From an uncultured Opitutia bacterium (lineage in GTDB: Bacteria; Verrucomicrobiota; Verrucomicrobiia; Opitutales; CAJWYM01): a stretch of 33,910 nt of DNA. The stretch's first letter is position 1; every line of letters starts with the position of its first letter. The notes under the pieces were generated by a model. That model was given only the letters and a program-made list of their open reading frames with translations, was not told the DNA's origin and did no database searches. The position numbers were made by a program, and so were the translations under genes. Positions 1-8,533 of the stretch are shown piece by piece. Location: NCBI GenBank assembly GCA_913049555.1, contig CAJWYM010000041.1, positions 1 to 33,910 of the forward strand, read 5' to 3'.

Positions 1-273
1 TACCCGTTCAAATAGACTCTGAAGGTTCTCCGAGGAAATCAAATCCTGACCATAAATCACTTCATTTTCAGCGCTAATTGCCAAAATCATGCTACTGCTA
101 ATGAGTGGTTCTTGGATGATTGTTTTTACTCGATTAATTTTTTTGAAAGGTTCTTCTACAAAAACAGAGGCTACGATAAAAAAAATCAAAAGAATAAAGA
201 TCATATCAATCAAAGGGGATAAATTGACTTCATTCTCCCCAATCCCTAATTGTAGTGAACGTCCCTTTCTCAT
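1..273 (-). CDS. exbD: ExbD/TolR biopolymer transport protein (partial, 3' end outside window)
   Basis: The frame is open from an ATG at 273 to the window edge, giving 91 N-terminal codons. A short cytoplasmic tail is followed by one membrane segment (about residues 19-38) that begins NLSPLIDMIF. The Asp at about residue 23 is the proton-path aspartate conserved in ExbD and TolR. The periplasmic domain then starts and is cut off. The family works with ExbB/TolQ as a proton-driven motor that energises TonB-dependent outer-membrane uptake or Tol function. The start overlaps the exbB stop in an ATGA, so translation is probably coupled. ExbD and TolR cannot be told apart from this fragment. Confidence 0.88.
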   Translation of the reverse strand, partial: MRKGRSLQLGIGENEVNLSPLIDMIFILLIFFIVASVFVEEPFKKINRVKTIIQEPLISSSMILAISAENEVIYGQDLISSENLQSLFERV

Positions 274-866
274 CGATCATACTTTCTCAACAAAGCGCAC
301 TCCATCAAACAAAAAAAAGAAATCCACTCATTTCTTTTCCGATATATAAGAAAGAGCAATGCATAGGCTGGAATAGCAATCAACAATCCAGTCTGGGTCG
401 TAATCAATGCCTCTGAAATCCCTTTTGCTACAAAATCAATCGATCTCCCAGCTTGAACAGAAAGGCCTTTAAATGTTAGGAACATTCCATTAACAGTTCC
501 TAACAATCCCATCAAAGGAGCTGTGGATACAAGAACTCCCAAAAACACCAAACGTCGATCCACATAAGGCATATAATTACTGCGAACCTCTTTCATGCGT
601 TCGCGAATATCAAACTCATCGGGATTCTGACCCGAGGAAACATAGTCCATCAGCTCTCTTGCCTCATAGGGCGGTTGCTCTTGATCAACTACCCATTTTT
701 CAACAAGCTCCCGACTGGTGACAGAAAAGGGCTTTTCATTCATGTAAAGAAATAATTCCCAAATTGTAAAATAGATCAAGAAACACAAGACTGCAATTGG
801 GAGCATCATACCCCCACCCGATTCCCAAAAATCCTCGATTCGTTGCATCCATAAATAAGCGCTCAT
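270..866 (-). CDS. exbB: MotA/TolQ/ExbB-family proton channel
   Basis: This 198-residue protein has three hydrophobic segments, at about residues 20-41, 105-130 and 150-176. The stretch APLMGLLGTVNGMF, followed by GISEALITTQTGLLIAIPA, is the signature of the ExbB/TolQ/MotA channel domain. It is an inner-membrane protein that forms the proton-conducting pentamer around ExbD and powers TonB. It overlaps exbD by 4 bp (ATGA). It begins 18 bp after the AraC-type regulator on the same strand, so read-through from the regulator is likely. No Shine-Dalgarno sequence precedes the ATG. The length is typical of compact ExbB proteins. TolQ is the main alternative, because no tonB or tolA is in view to decide. 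Confidence 0.88.
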   Translation of the reverse strand: MSAYLWMQRIEDFWESGGGMMLPIAVLCFLIYFTIWELFLYMNEKPFSVTSRELVEKWVVDQEQPPYEARELMDYVSSGQNPDEFDIRERMKEVRSNYMPYVDRRLVFLGVLVSTAPLMGLLGTVNGMFLTFKGLSVQAGRSIDFVAKGISEALITTQTGLLIAIPAYALLFLIYRKRNEWISFFCLMECALLRKYDR

Positions 867-884
867 TTTAAATAATTAAGTTTT

Positions 885-1733
885 CTACAAAGACCAATCG
901 GAGTCAAGAATTGGATCCGATTGCCTGAAATTCTTGGGAGACTTTTTGTAAATCTGTTTGAATTGTTTGCTAAAGGTGAACACATCGGCATAGCCTAATT
1001 GCTCAGCAACATCACTCACCCTAAAATCTCCATCGGACAACATAGATAGGGCCAAGTCCATTCTTTTTATCAATCGATACTGCCCAGGACTGAAACCAGT
1101 TTTTTCTTTAAAAATAAGTCTTGCCCTAGAATAACTGAGCCCTAAATCCCTCAAAATAATATCCATAGCAAATTGATTGGTCAAATTCTGTTGAATTCGA
1201 TCTTTCATTTTTTCTATTAGATTAGGTTTTTTTTCTTTCTTGTTTTCAGCTATTTTTAATTCATTCAAAAAATTCAATACATAAAGTTCTAATTCTTGAG
1301 GTTCCCCCTCTTTAATTTCAGAGGCAAAATTATATAAATCAAAAAAACGTTGAATTGTATCAATAAAAGACCATGGAGATTTGAAACAGCATCCAGAATT
1401 CCATAATTTAAAGTGTTGAATAAGAGGCATAAAGTGAACTCCTACCGATAAAAAACACTCAGCCCATTCTTGTTTTCGTTCTCCAAAAAGGCCATGCTTT
1501 TCACCTGGAAATCGAATAAAAAAATCCCCTGCTTCTAACTTTGTTCGCTCATTTTGGTGATTGGTATGGTGGGCTTCTCCTTTAACAATAAATTGCAATA
1601 CGTATCTTGAGTGACATTCGTAAGGAATGATTTCTTTACCCACCCAATAATTAGAACGAGTGGACACAACAACTCCAAATCGATCTCTCCCCCCTCGCGG
1701 ATCTGAAACATAAAGATATTGATCTTCAATCAT
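885..1733 (-). CDS. AraC-family transcriptional regulator with N-terminal cupin
   Basis: The C-terminal ~95 residues contain two helix-turn-helix units of the AraC/XylS type (DIILRDLGLSYSRARLIFKE and VAEQLGYADVFTFSKQFKQI) ending in SPKNFRQ. The N-terminal half looks like an AraC-type cupin sensor, with a short His-containing strand and LEAGDFFIRFPGEKHG. The frame reaches an ATG at 1808, which would overlap the divergent sulfatase start. I prefer the ATG at 1733 (283 residues), where homology-like sequence (DQYLYVSDPRGG) begins and which leaves 73 bp for a divergent promoter. Regulators like this usually sense a sugar, so control of the adjacent sulfatase is a reasonable inference. The inducer is unknown. 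exbB follows after 18 bp. Confidence 0.85.
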   Translation of the reverse strand: MIEDQYLYVSDPRGGRDRFGVVVSTRSNYWVGKEIIPYECHSRYVLQFIVKGEAHHTNHQNERTKLEAGDFFIRFPGEKHGLFGERKQEWAECFLSVGVHFMPLIQHFKLWNSGCCFKSPWSFIDTIQRFFDLYNFASEIKEGEPQELELYVLNFLNELKIAENKKEKKPNLIEKMKDRIQQNLTNQFAMDIILRDLGLSYSRARLIFKEKTGFSPGQYRLIKRMDLALSMLSDGDFRVSDVAEQLGYADVFTFSKQFKQIYKKSPKNFRQSDPILDSDWSL

Positions 1734-1806
1734 ACAATCAAATATAACATATTTTAAATCAAATTTGCCATTTTTAATATCATTAAAAACATATATAGTG
1801 ATATTC
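1734..1806. promoter_or_regulatory. Divergent intergenic region between the AraC regulator and the sulfatase
   Basis: This 73-bp, strongly AT-rich spacer lies between the preferred starts of two divergent genes, so both promoters and any AraC operator should sit here or just inside the genes. A TATATA at about 1793-1798 lies so close to the sulfatase ATG that a leaderless or very short-leader transcript is possible. I see no convincing -35 partner and no clear operator repeat. The assignment rests on gene arrangement. Confidence 0.4.
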
Positions 1807-3327
1807 ATGAATATATTGCTTATTACATCCGACCAACAGCACTGGGATACAATTGGTGCTTTTAACCCTCAAGTAAAAACCCCTAATTTAGATAAACTTG
1901 TAAAAAAGGGCACTTTATTTTCAAGAGCTTATTGCCCTAATCCTACCTGTACCCCCACTCGAGCCTCTATCATAACAGGAATGTATCCAAGTCAACATGG
2001 TGCCTACAGTTTGGGAACTAAATTGATGGAAAATGTGCCGACTATTGGAAGCACTTTGCAAAATAACAATATTGATTGTTCTTTAATTGGGAAAGCTCAC
2101 TTTCAACAATTAATCAGCACCGATGAATATCCTTCTGAAGAATCCTATCCTAAATTAAAAGATTTAGAGTATTGGAAACAGTACGACCAAGATTTTTATG
2201 GATTCAACCACGTGGAGCTTGCAAGAAATCATGCCGATGAAACTCATGTAGGTCAGCATTATGCAATTTGGATGGAAGACAACGGGCTCAAAGACTGGCA
2301 AAAACACTTTCAAAACACCTGGCAGAATTATCAATTTGGGGACAAAGTAAATCACCCCCAAGAGCATTCTTGGAGTTTACCCGATGAGTTTCATTATAAT
2401 AAGTGGATTGCAGACCGCTCGATTGCCAGAATTTCTGATTGTAAAGAAGCAGGAAAAAATTTCTTTCTTTGGTCCAGCTTTTTTGACCCACATCCACCCT
2501 ACTTAATTCCTGAGCCTTGGGCTTCGATGTACGATCCAAATGATATTAAAGTTCCTGAAATCACCTATGGAGAGCATGACAAAAACCCTCCGCACTTCTC
2601 TATGACTCAAGAGGAAAAACCTGATTTTTCAAGTTATCAAGAAGAAGGAGGCAATGGCATGCATGGAATGCAATGCCACTTGCACGACCGAGAAAAAATG
2701 GCAAAAAATATAGCAATTTACTATGGCATGATTAGCGCAATGGATAAATATATAGGGGACATTTTAGATAAAGTCGAAGCAGAAGGAATGACCGAAGAAA
2801 CTTTGATTGTATTTACTTCTGACCATGGTCACTTTTTCGGACAGCACGGTCTTATGGCAAAGGGGCCCTTCCACTATGAAGATGTCATTAAAGTTCCTTT
2901 CATTGTCAGTTGTCCAGGGACTGTTAATGAAGAAAAAGTTTCTGATGCTCTACAAAGTCTGGTAGATTTAGCACCTACATTTTTAGATTTTCTAGAAATT
3001 CAAAAGCCAACGAGTATGACAGGCATCTCTCAAAAACAAGTTTGGAGTGGAAATGCAGATTCAGCTAGGGATCATGTTATTATTGAAAACAGGCATCAAC
3101 CCACAACGATCCATCTAAAAACTTATATCGATCAGCGCTATAAACTCACTACCTATTACAATCAAAATTATGGTGAATTGTTCGATTTAGAAAAAGACCC
3201 TGGTGAAATCAACAATCTATGGGAAGATGAGAATTCCAAAGATTTGAAGGCTCAGTTGATACAAAAATTACTTTTTGCAGAAATGGGTAATGAACCGATG
3301 CCAATGCCTCGAGTTTCTCCAGCTTGA
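1807..3327 (+). CDS. S1-family (formylglycine-dependent) sulfatase
   Basis: The preferred product has 506 residues. It opens with MNILLITSDQQHWD, the metal-binding Asp/Gln strand of S1 sulfatases. CTPTRAS at residues 48-54 is the C-x-P-x-R signature whose Cys is oxidised to formylglycine. A second metal site is visible in TSDHGHFFGQHG, and ELFDLEKDPGEINNL near the C terminus is typical of the family. It removes sulfate esters from small molecules or polysaccharides; the substrate cannot be read from sequence. The start at 1807 is preferred over 1765 because family homology begins there. No signal peptide is evident, so a cytoplasmic location is likely. It diverges from an AraC regulator that probably controls it. 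Confidence 0.92.
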   Translation: MNILLITSDQQHWDTIGAFNPQVKTPNLDKLVKKGTLFSRAYCPNPTCTPTRASIITGMYPSQHGAYSLGTKLMENVPTIGSTLQNNNIDCSLIGKAHFQQLISTDEYPSEESYPKLKDLEYWKQYDQDFYGFNHVELARNHADETHVGQHYAIWMEDNGLKDWQKHFQNTWQNYQFGDKVNHPQEHSWSLPDEFHYNKWIADRSIARISDCKEAGKNFFLWSSFFDPHPPYLIPEPWASMYDPNDIKVPEITYGEHDKNPPHFSMTQEEKPDFSSYQEEGGNGMHGMQCHLHDREKMAKNIAIYYGMISAMDKYIGDILDKVEAEGMTEETLIVFTSDHGHFFGQHGLMAKGPFHYEDVIKVPFIVSCPGTVNEEKVSDALQSLVDLAPTFLDFLEIQKPTSMTGISQKQVWSGNADSARDHVIIENRHQPTTIHLKTYIDQRYKLTTYYNQNYGELFDLEKDPGEINNLWEDENSKDLKAQLIQKLLFAEMGNEPMPMPRVSPA

Positions 3328-3834
3328 CCAAAATTTGGAACAGACAATTAGACGCTTCGAGTGATTTAGCTGTAAATTCTTCAACCTGAAGGATGCATTA
3401 GATAATGAGTTTCAAGAAAAAGAGATTGAAATAAAATAAGTTATTAAATTCTGATAAGAACCTTTTGGTTCTTTAAAGGTTTTCATAAATCATTGCAGCC
3501 AAATCTGTGAAGCTTAAAATCGAAATTCTAATGAAAAATTCAGGTCAATTAGAACGTTTCCTATCTATTGGAAAAGGATCGCTCGCTATAGATTTAAGTG
3601 AATTGGTTTTAGAAAGTTAACAGGATATCCATCACGAATTTTGTTAAATTTCTGAAGCTAGGTAGGTCGTAATGTTAAAACTTTTAATTAAAAAAGAGTC
3701 TATTTCATTCGTGCACCCTTACCATTTCTAATTTTTCTACATGTAAAAGCAAAGAATGGAATCCGAAGCTCCTAATAACCATATCATTTCTCTGGGGATA
3801 GGTCCGAACTGCTTATCACGAAAAAAAATAGAAA
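3328..3834. other. Gene-poor intergenic region between sulfatase and gspF
   Basis: These 507 bp contain no supported gene. They hold a small hairpin (3456-3473) and an ATG micro-ORF at 3531-3620 coding 29 residues, which has no Shine-Dalgarno sequence and no recognisable family. A second short open stretch ends in a TAA near 3439 but has no start codon. The 3' ends of two convergent genes face each other across the region. It could be a decayed gene or hold a small RNA. I see no tRNA, riboswitch or repeat array. Confidence 0.5.
3456..3473 (+). terminator. Possible hairpin terminator downstream of the sulfatase
   Basis: AAGAACC and GGTTCTT form a perfect 7-bp stem around a TTTT loop, about 130 bp after the sulfatase stop. 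Only a broken T-rich stretch (TAAAGGTTTT) follows, so intrinsic termination would be weak. It may simply be a chance palindrome. Confidence 0.3.
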
Positions 3835-5130
3835 CTACATTTTGATACTCCGACTGACTTGAAAAATACTAGTTACAATTCCTAAAGCGATCAGCGCGAC
3901 TAAAGAAAATGCAAAAAACAATGCAAAGGAGGAAATTAGAGTCGTTGCAAATTGTAATTTATCTGTCAAGCGATTCCTAAATTGATTGGCAATTTTAGTC
4001 AAAGCATTCACTAAACTCCCAGTTTCCTCCCCAACCCTCAAAATATCAATATTTATTGGGGGTAATATTTGGTTGCGCTCAAAAGCATTTGAAAATGAAG
4101 CACCCTCTACGACCATCTTTCTTGCATTTGAAAACTGTTCCCTAAGTTCTAAATTAGTCAATGTTTTTTCAGCCATTTTTAAACATTCAGTAGTATGAAT
4201 TTTATTTTCTAAAAGGGTCGTTATTAAGTGAATTGTCTGATACAGGCTCCGATAATAAAGGATAGAACCCAAGAGGGGAACTCGAAGCATCCAACGATCT
4301 ATAAAATCTTTCCCATTTCCTGTTTTAATCCAAGCCATGAGGCTGGCAAAAATCAAAAATATTAAGCCAACCAAATAAGGAAAAATAACAATCCCAAACT
4401 CGGAGCCATCAAGTAGAAGCTTAGCACTCCAAGACATTTCTCCACCTAGAGAATCCAACATCCCTCGAATTTGAGGAAGAAGATAAAAAACAAAGAATAG
4501 AACGACACCCCCAGCCATAAAACAAATGAAGGCAGGATAGGAAAGACTGCTTGTAATCTTTTTTTTGATCTCTGCTTGTTCCTCTAGATATTCAATAATT
4601 CTCTTTAAAATTGGAATCACACTTCCAGTAGAGGCAGAAGCTTCGATTACCTTTACAAGCGAAAGATCAAATAATTCTGGATACTTCATCAAAGATTGAG
4701 CCAATGAATTTCCGGAACTCAAAGCATCCCAAATTTCTCCATACAGTTTTTTAAGAACTGGATCGCTTGTCCTTTTATTTAAAATCCTAATAGCATCCGC
4801 AACGGGCAATCCACTTTCATGAAGTTCCATCAATTGTTTATAAAATTCAAGACCAACCCTCTTAGAGTATTTTCTTTTTTTTGAATTGAAAAAGGACCAT
4901 GGATAACTGAAATTCTTCGCTCTTTTTACGGTCTTTTCAAATTGTGGATTCTTTTTGTCATGGATTTTTGAAGCTTTGAGGTTCATTGTTTCTTTGGGCT
5001 CGCTGATTTTAATAAGCTTAATCCCTAAGAATTTTATTTTTAAAATGGCCTCTTTTCTTGAATTTGCATCCGTCGATCCGCAAACCTTATTGCCAGAAGG
5101 ATCGATCCCAATATATTTAAAGTCAGGCAT
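3835..5130 (-). CDS. gspF: Type II secretion / type IV pilus inner-membrane platform protein (GspF/PilC)
   Basis: This 431-residue protein opens with the short beta-rich domain typical of GspF (FKYIGIDPSGNKV). Two T2SF domains follow: one at about residues 90-215 (FYKQLMELHESGLPVADAI) and a second at about 290-420 (LYQTIHLITTLLENKIHTTE). Membrane segments lie at about 200-220, 246-268 and 399-422. It is the polytopic core of the inner-membrane platform that couples the GspE ATPase to pseudopilus assembly. Its start overlaps gspE by 8 bp and it is the last gene of the operon. The linker between the N-terminal domain and the first T2SF domain (about 45-90) is long and lysine-rich. PilC of a pilus system is the alternative, but gspK upstream favours type II secretion. 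Confidence 0.92.
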   Translation of the reverse strand: MPDFKYIGIDPSGNKVCGSTDANSRKEAILKIKFLGIKLIKISEPKETMNLKASKIHDKKNPQFEKTVKRAKNFSYPWSFFNSKKRKYSKRVGLEFYKQLMELHESGLPVADAIRILNKRTSDPVLKKLYGEIWDALSSGNSLAQSLMKYPELFDLSLVKVIEASASTGSVIPILKRIIEYLEEQAEIKKKITSSLSYPAFICFMAGGVVLFFVFYLLPQIRGMLDSLGGEMSWSAKLLLDGSEFGIVIFPYLVGLIFLIFASLMAWIKTGNGKDFIDRWMLRVPLLGSILYYRSLYQTIHLITTLLENKIHTTECLKMAEKTLTNLELREQFSNARKMVVEGASFSNAFERNQILPPINIDILRVGEETGSLVNALTKIANQFRNRLTDKLQFATTLISSFALFFAFSLVALIALGIVTSIFQVSRSIKM

Positions 5131-6826
5131 CCAATTTTTCGTCAGAATTTTCTTCTAGATTTAATTTAAGATCTAACTTCATCAATTCTTCCATGCTGGT
5201 ATTCCCTAATTTTACCTGTTCCCAAGAACAACTTTGCAAAGTTCTCATTCCATTTTTAATAGCTTCGTTATGAATATCTTTTGCAGATGCATTTTGAACA
5301 ATCATCTCTTTGACTCTCTCATTGGGAATCAGAATTTCATAAACGCCTAAGCGACCTTTGTAGCCAGAATTTCGGCATTGATCGCAACCTTTATGAGCGA
5401 AAATGCTAGAGACTTCAAAAGAATCTTGAATCCCAATTGAATCCAAACAGGTGCGAACATAAGCTTCAGAAAATCCAGCGACTTCGGCACAGCTTTTACA
5501 CAATCGACGTATCAATCTTTGTGCAATTACCATCTCAATTGAGGACGCAATTAAAAAAGGCTCAATTTCCATATCAATGAGGCGGTTGATTGCTCCAGAG
5601 GCATCATTCGTATGGAGAGTGCTTAAAACCAAGTGCCCTGTTAATGAGGCGCGAATCGCAATTTCTGCTGTTTCTTGATCCCGGATTTCACCAACCATTA
5701 TAACGTCTGGATCTTGTCTCAAGATGTGTCGTAAAGCACTCGCAAAAGAAAGCCCAATATCAGGATTCACCTGAGTTTGATTGATCTTCGAGATTTCATA
5801 CTCGATTGGATCCTCAATGGTCATAATCCTTTTGTGGGGTTGATTGATCTTTCGCATAAAAGCACTCAGGGTAGTTGATTTTCCGGAACCGGTAGGACCC
5901 GTGGTTAATAAAATACCATGAGGTTTTAACAATGCGGAAACGCAACTGATTTCATCCTGAGGCAACATCCCTAAATCTCGGATACTCAGGGGTTGCGTTT
6001 TTTGATTCAAAATTCTCAAACTAATACTTTCCCCATAAAGGGTTGGAAAAGTGGAAATTCGAACATCAAAATCGGCATCGCGAGTTTTGAAGTTGATTCT
6101 TCCATCTTGAGGACGACGCTTTTCCGAAATATTGAGTTTGGCCATAATCTTTATACGAGAAACTATGGCCTCTTTAAACTGAACAAGATTCAAAGGAAGA
6201 CTTATCGGAACCAAATCTCCATCGATTCGGTATCTAATTTGGATTCCATTTTCTTCAGGCTCAAAATGGATATCGGTTGCGCTATCAATCACGGCTCGCT
6301 GAACCACTTCGTTGACAAAACGAATGACAGCAGCATCCTCGTTTTCAAAATCATCCAACTCCTCCTCTAGAGAGTCCAATGAATCCTCTTCAATACTTTC
6401 TTCAAGACTTCCAGACCCAACACCAAACTCTTTATTTATCGCATCTTGAATCAAGCTTGATTTGGATATAAACCAAACCACACGCCTCTGATTTATAGAG
6501 AAAATCCATCGGTCCATTGCCTTGTTCGGAGGCCAAGAAGTGATTAAGTTTAATGTCTCCCCTTTTCCTTCGATTGGCAAACATTGGTATTCTAACATAA
6601 CTCTCAGAGGAAGAATCGTCTTTGGATTCTCTTGTATTTCAAAATTGTCCAATGGAATCAAATCATACTGTTTTCTGAGCAGATCTAGTAGTACTGGTTC
6701 TTTGATTTTTGAATACTCGCACAATAAATGTAATTTCCTCTCTCGAGGCGTGGCCTCAATCTCTAAAAATTGTTCCTTGGTCACTAAATTTTGCCAATGA
6801 CTTGGAGGTTTTGTCATGAGATCCAT
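5123..6826 (-). CDS. gspE: Type II secretion traffic ATPase GspE (PilB/GspE family)
   Basis: This 567-residue protein has an N-terminal T2SSE_N-like domain (about 1-130), an acidic linker (about 140-165) and the hexameric ATPase domain. Visible motifs are Walker A GPTGSGKST (310-318), the Asp box TIEDPIEY (336-343), Walker B DPDVIMVGEIRD (372-383) and the His box LVLSTLHTND. Two CxxC pairs (C443/C446 and C481/C484) form the zinc-binding element typical of GspE and PilB and absent from PilT retraction motors. It is a cytoplasmic motor that docks on GspL and GspF to extrude the pseudopilus. It overlaps the gspM-like gene by 1 bp (TGATG) and gspF by 8 bp, indicating coupled translation. Confidence 0.95.
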   Translation of the reverse strand: MDLMTKPPSHWQNLVTKEQFLEIEATPRERKLHLLCEYSKIKEPVLLDLLRKQYDLIPLDNFEIQENPKTILPLRVMLEYQCLPIEGKGETLNLITSWPPNKAMDRWIFSINQRRVVWFISKSSLIQDAINKEFGVGSGSLEESIEEDSLDSLEEELDDFENEDAAVIRFVNEVVQRAVIDSATDIHFEPEENGIQIRYRIDGDLVPISLPLNLVQFKEAIVSRIKIMAKLNISEKRRPQDGRINFKTRDADFDVRISTFPTLYGESISLRILNQKTQPLSIRDLGMLPQDEISCVSALLKPHGILLTTGPTGSGKSTTLSAFMRKINQPHKRIMTIEDPIEYEISKINQTQVNPDIGLSFASALRHILRQDPDVIMVGEIRDQETAEIAIRASLTGHLVLSTLHTNDASGAINRLIDMEIEPFLIASSIEMVIAQRLIRRLCKSCAEVAGFSEAYVRTCLDSIGIQDSFEVSSIFAHKGCDQCRNSGYKGRLGVYEILIPNERVKEMIVQNASAKDIHNEAIKNGMRTLQSCSWEQVKLGNTSMEELMKLDLKLNLEENSDEKLDA

Positions 6827-7371
6827 CAGCGAATATCCTTGTTTAACTCAAAGGAGCGAAGAACCAGATTGACGTTTAATAATTCTGGATTTTTTGTATT
6901 CGAAGATACTTGGAAATTTTTTAGAGTAATGTAAGGATTCAACGATTTTAGCTGGCTGTAAAATTCAATGAGTTCATCCATCCTCAGCGAGTTAAAAGAA
7001 ACTTGTTGAGTGTGAATATTGAAATTATTTCCCTCCTTACTTCTAGGGCTTGGTAAAGTTGGCTTCGAATCAATACTCTTGGTAAGCTCATCCATTTTAC
7101 TTACTAATTGAACTGCGGAAAAAGTTTTATCAGCTTCGTACATTAGAATGCGATCTGCTAAATTTTGATCAATTGTAGCTTCGTTTTCTTTCCATAAATT
7201 TTGACTTTCTAAATCTACAACTACTTGTTCAAAATTTTTTGCCTTCAGTTGGAAATCTTTAAATTGCTCTTTAGTCCAAATAAAGAGGCATGTGAATATT
7301 AATAATAAACAAAGTCGTTGCTCCCGAATAGAAAGCATAAAGAAGAGGGATTTCAGTGCGTTTTTGATCAT
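6826..7371 (-). CDS. GspM/PilO-like type II secretion assembly protein
   Basis: This 181-residue bitopic protein has a short cytoplasmic N terminus, one membrane helix at about residues 18-33, a coiled-coil-like stretch (about 35-60), and a periplasmic C-terminal alpha/beta region (about 110-175). This is the layout of GspM and PilO, whose sequences are poorly conserved. The call depends mainly on its position between the gspL-like and gspE genes. It overlaps the gspL-like stop by ATGA and the gspE start by one base. In the family, GspM pairs with GspL to stabilise the platform and position GspE. No catalytic motif is expected or seen. Confidence 0.65.
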   Translation of the reverse strand: MIKNALKSLFFMLSIREQRLCLLLIFTCLFIWTKEQFKDFQLKAKNFEQVVVDLESQNLWKENEATIDQNLADRILMYEADKTFSAVQLVSKMDELTKSIDSKPTLPSPRSKEGNNFNIHTQQVSFNSLRMDELIEFYSQLKSLNPYITLKNFQVSSNTKNPELLNVNLVLRSFELNKDIR

Positions 7372-8513
7372 TTAATAACCTTAGCAGTCACCGAAAAATC
7401 CTCTAAAGAAATGATCTCTAAAGTAAAAAATGTCTTCCCATTTCTAGTATTAATACTTTTTAGTTTCAACTGACTTGAGGGATACACCCTTTTTAACTTC
7501 TCGTTAAAGTTTGTGATTGTAGTTGCATTCACAGCCTCGCCACGAACTAAAGTTACATTGTCTTCGTCCGTGACGAGTTGCTTAAAATGGATCTCTAAAG
7601 GCCTTTCTTTATTAATTATAGAAAGGGTCTGCAAAGGGGTTATTTGTTGGCTGGTCGCTTTTTCTAACTCCTGATAGAGTTCATGCTTGTTCATGATCAA
7701 TTGAACGGAACTTTGATTGTCACTTAATTGGGTAGCTCGATCCTCTATATAAAAGCCCCAACCTAGCAAAATGAATTGAAATAATAAAAGAATCGCGCAC
7801 ACCGATGCAGAATATTGAATCCATTTCCAATAATGACTCTGTTTCGTTCTAATCGCTTTTTTTTCTAACAAAAAATTACGATCCCTAATGTCTGAAGTGA
7901 GACCAGCATCTGGATCCAAAACTAACTTTTTTAGACAAGCAATTTCATTTTCCAATTGAATCGTAAGATGAGAATCCTCATTACAATTTGTGTTTACATG
8001 CATCTCAATAGGTCCGATTAACGAGGAATCATCATTAACAGAATCTGAGAAAGAGGAAACTTCATCGATAAAACAATATTCTAAGGAACTGGCAAATTCA
8101 GAATCTTTCAAATACTTGGCAAGAATCGCGAACTTTCCCGCATGATAAACGACAGAGGTCGGATTGACAACGGATGCTTTGCAAACGGATAGAAAATCAG
8201 GAACAACATATTGGTAAGAATCGATTTCTTTATGGCCCTCTTTTTCTAAGGAATCCATCCGGGTTGCATAAAGGATTGCTTCTAAGTTATTAGAAGATAA
8301 AAGATACCCCCACATTAACTTTTCGATGGGGAATGGGCTGAATTCCTCCAGCCTCATAATCAGAAAGTCATTGATTTCATCCAAATCAACGGCGCTGTCT
8401 ATTCTTACAGTTTCAATATAAAAACAATGTCCAGGAACCAATAAAACCTTCTCCTCGACTTGTCTATCGAGTAGTTGTTCGATCGTTTCTCCCCAAATTT
8501 TCCAATGACTCAT
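7368..8513 (-). CDS. GspL-like (PilM/PilN-like) type II secretion platform protein
   Basis: The protein has 381 residues. The N-terminal ~200 form a cytoplasmic region that includes DEINDFLIMRLEEFSPFPIE, a stretch like the actin-fold PilM/GspL domain. One membrane helix lies at about 231-255, followed by a coiled segment and a small ferredoxin-like periplasmic domain, as in GspL and PilN. GspL recruits GspE to the inner membrane. The sequence is divergent and the cytoplasmic domain is shorter than usual, so the call combines architecture with position. It follows gspK by 20 bp and overlaps the gspM-like gene by 4 bp. A purine-rich AGAGAG sits directly before the ATG, too close to be a standard ribosome binding site. 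Confidence 0.68.
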   Translation of the reverse strand: MSHWKIWGETIEQLLDRQVEEKVLLVPGHCFYIETVRIDSAVDLDEINDFLIMRLEEFSPFPIEKLMWGYLLSSNNLEAILYATRMDSLEKEGHKEIDSYQYVVPDFLSVCKASVVNPTSVVYHAGKFAILAKYLKDSEFASSLEYCFIDEVSSFSDSVNDDSSLIGPIEMHVNTNCNEDSHLTIQLENEIACLKKLVLDPDAGLTSDIRDRNFLLEKKAIRTKQSHYWKWIQYSASVCAILLLFQFILLGWGFYIEDRATQLSDNQSSVQLIMNKHELYQELEKATSQQITPLQTLSIINKERPLEIHFKQLVTDEDNVTLVRGEAVNATTITNFNEKLKRVYPSSQLKLKSINTRNGKTFFTLEIISLEDFSVTAKVIK

Positions 8514-8533
8514 TCTCTCTACAAACGAACCTA

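Noticed and set aside
5993-6370. A 125-codon plus-strand frame inside gspE
   Set aside because: It is antisense to the ATPase gene, with no recognisable domain.
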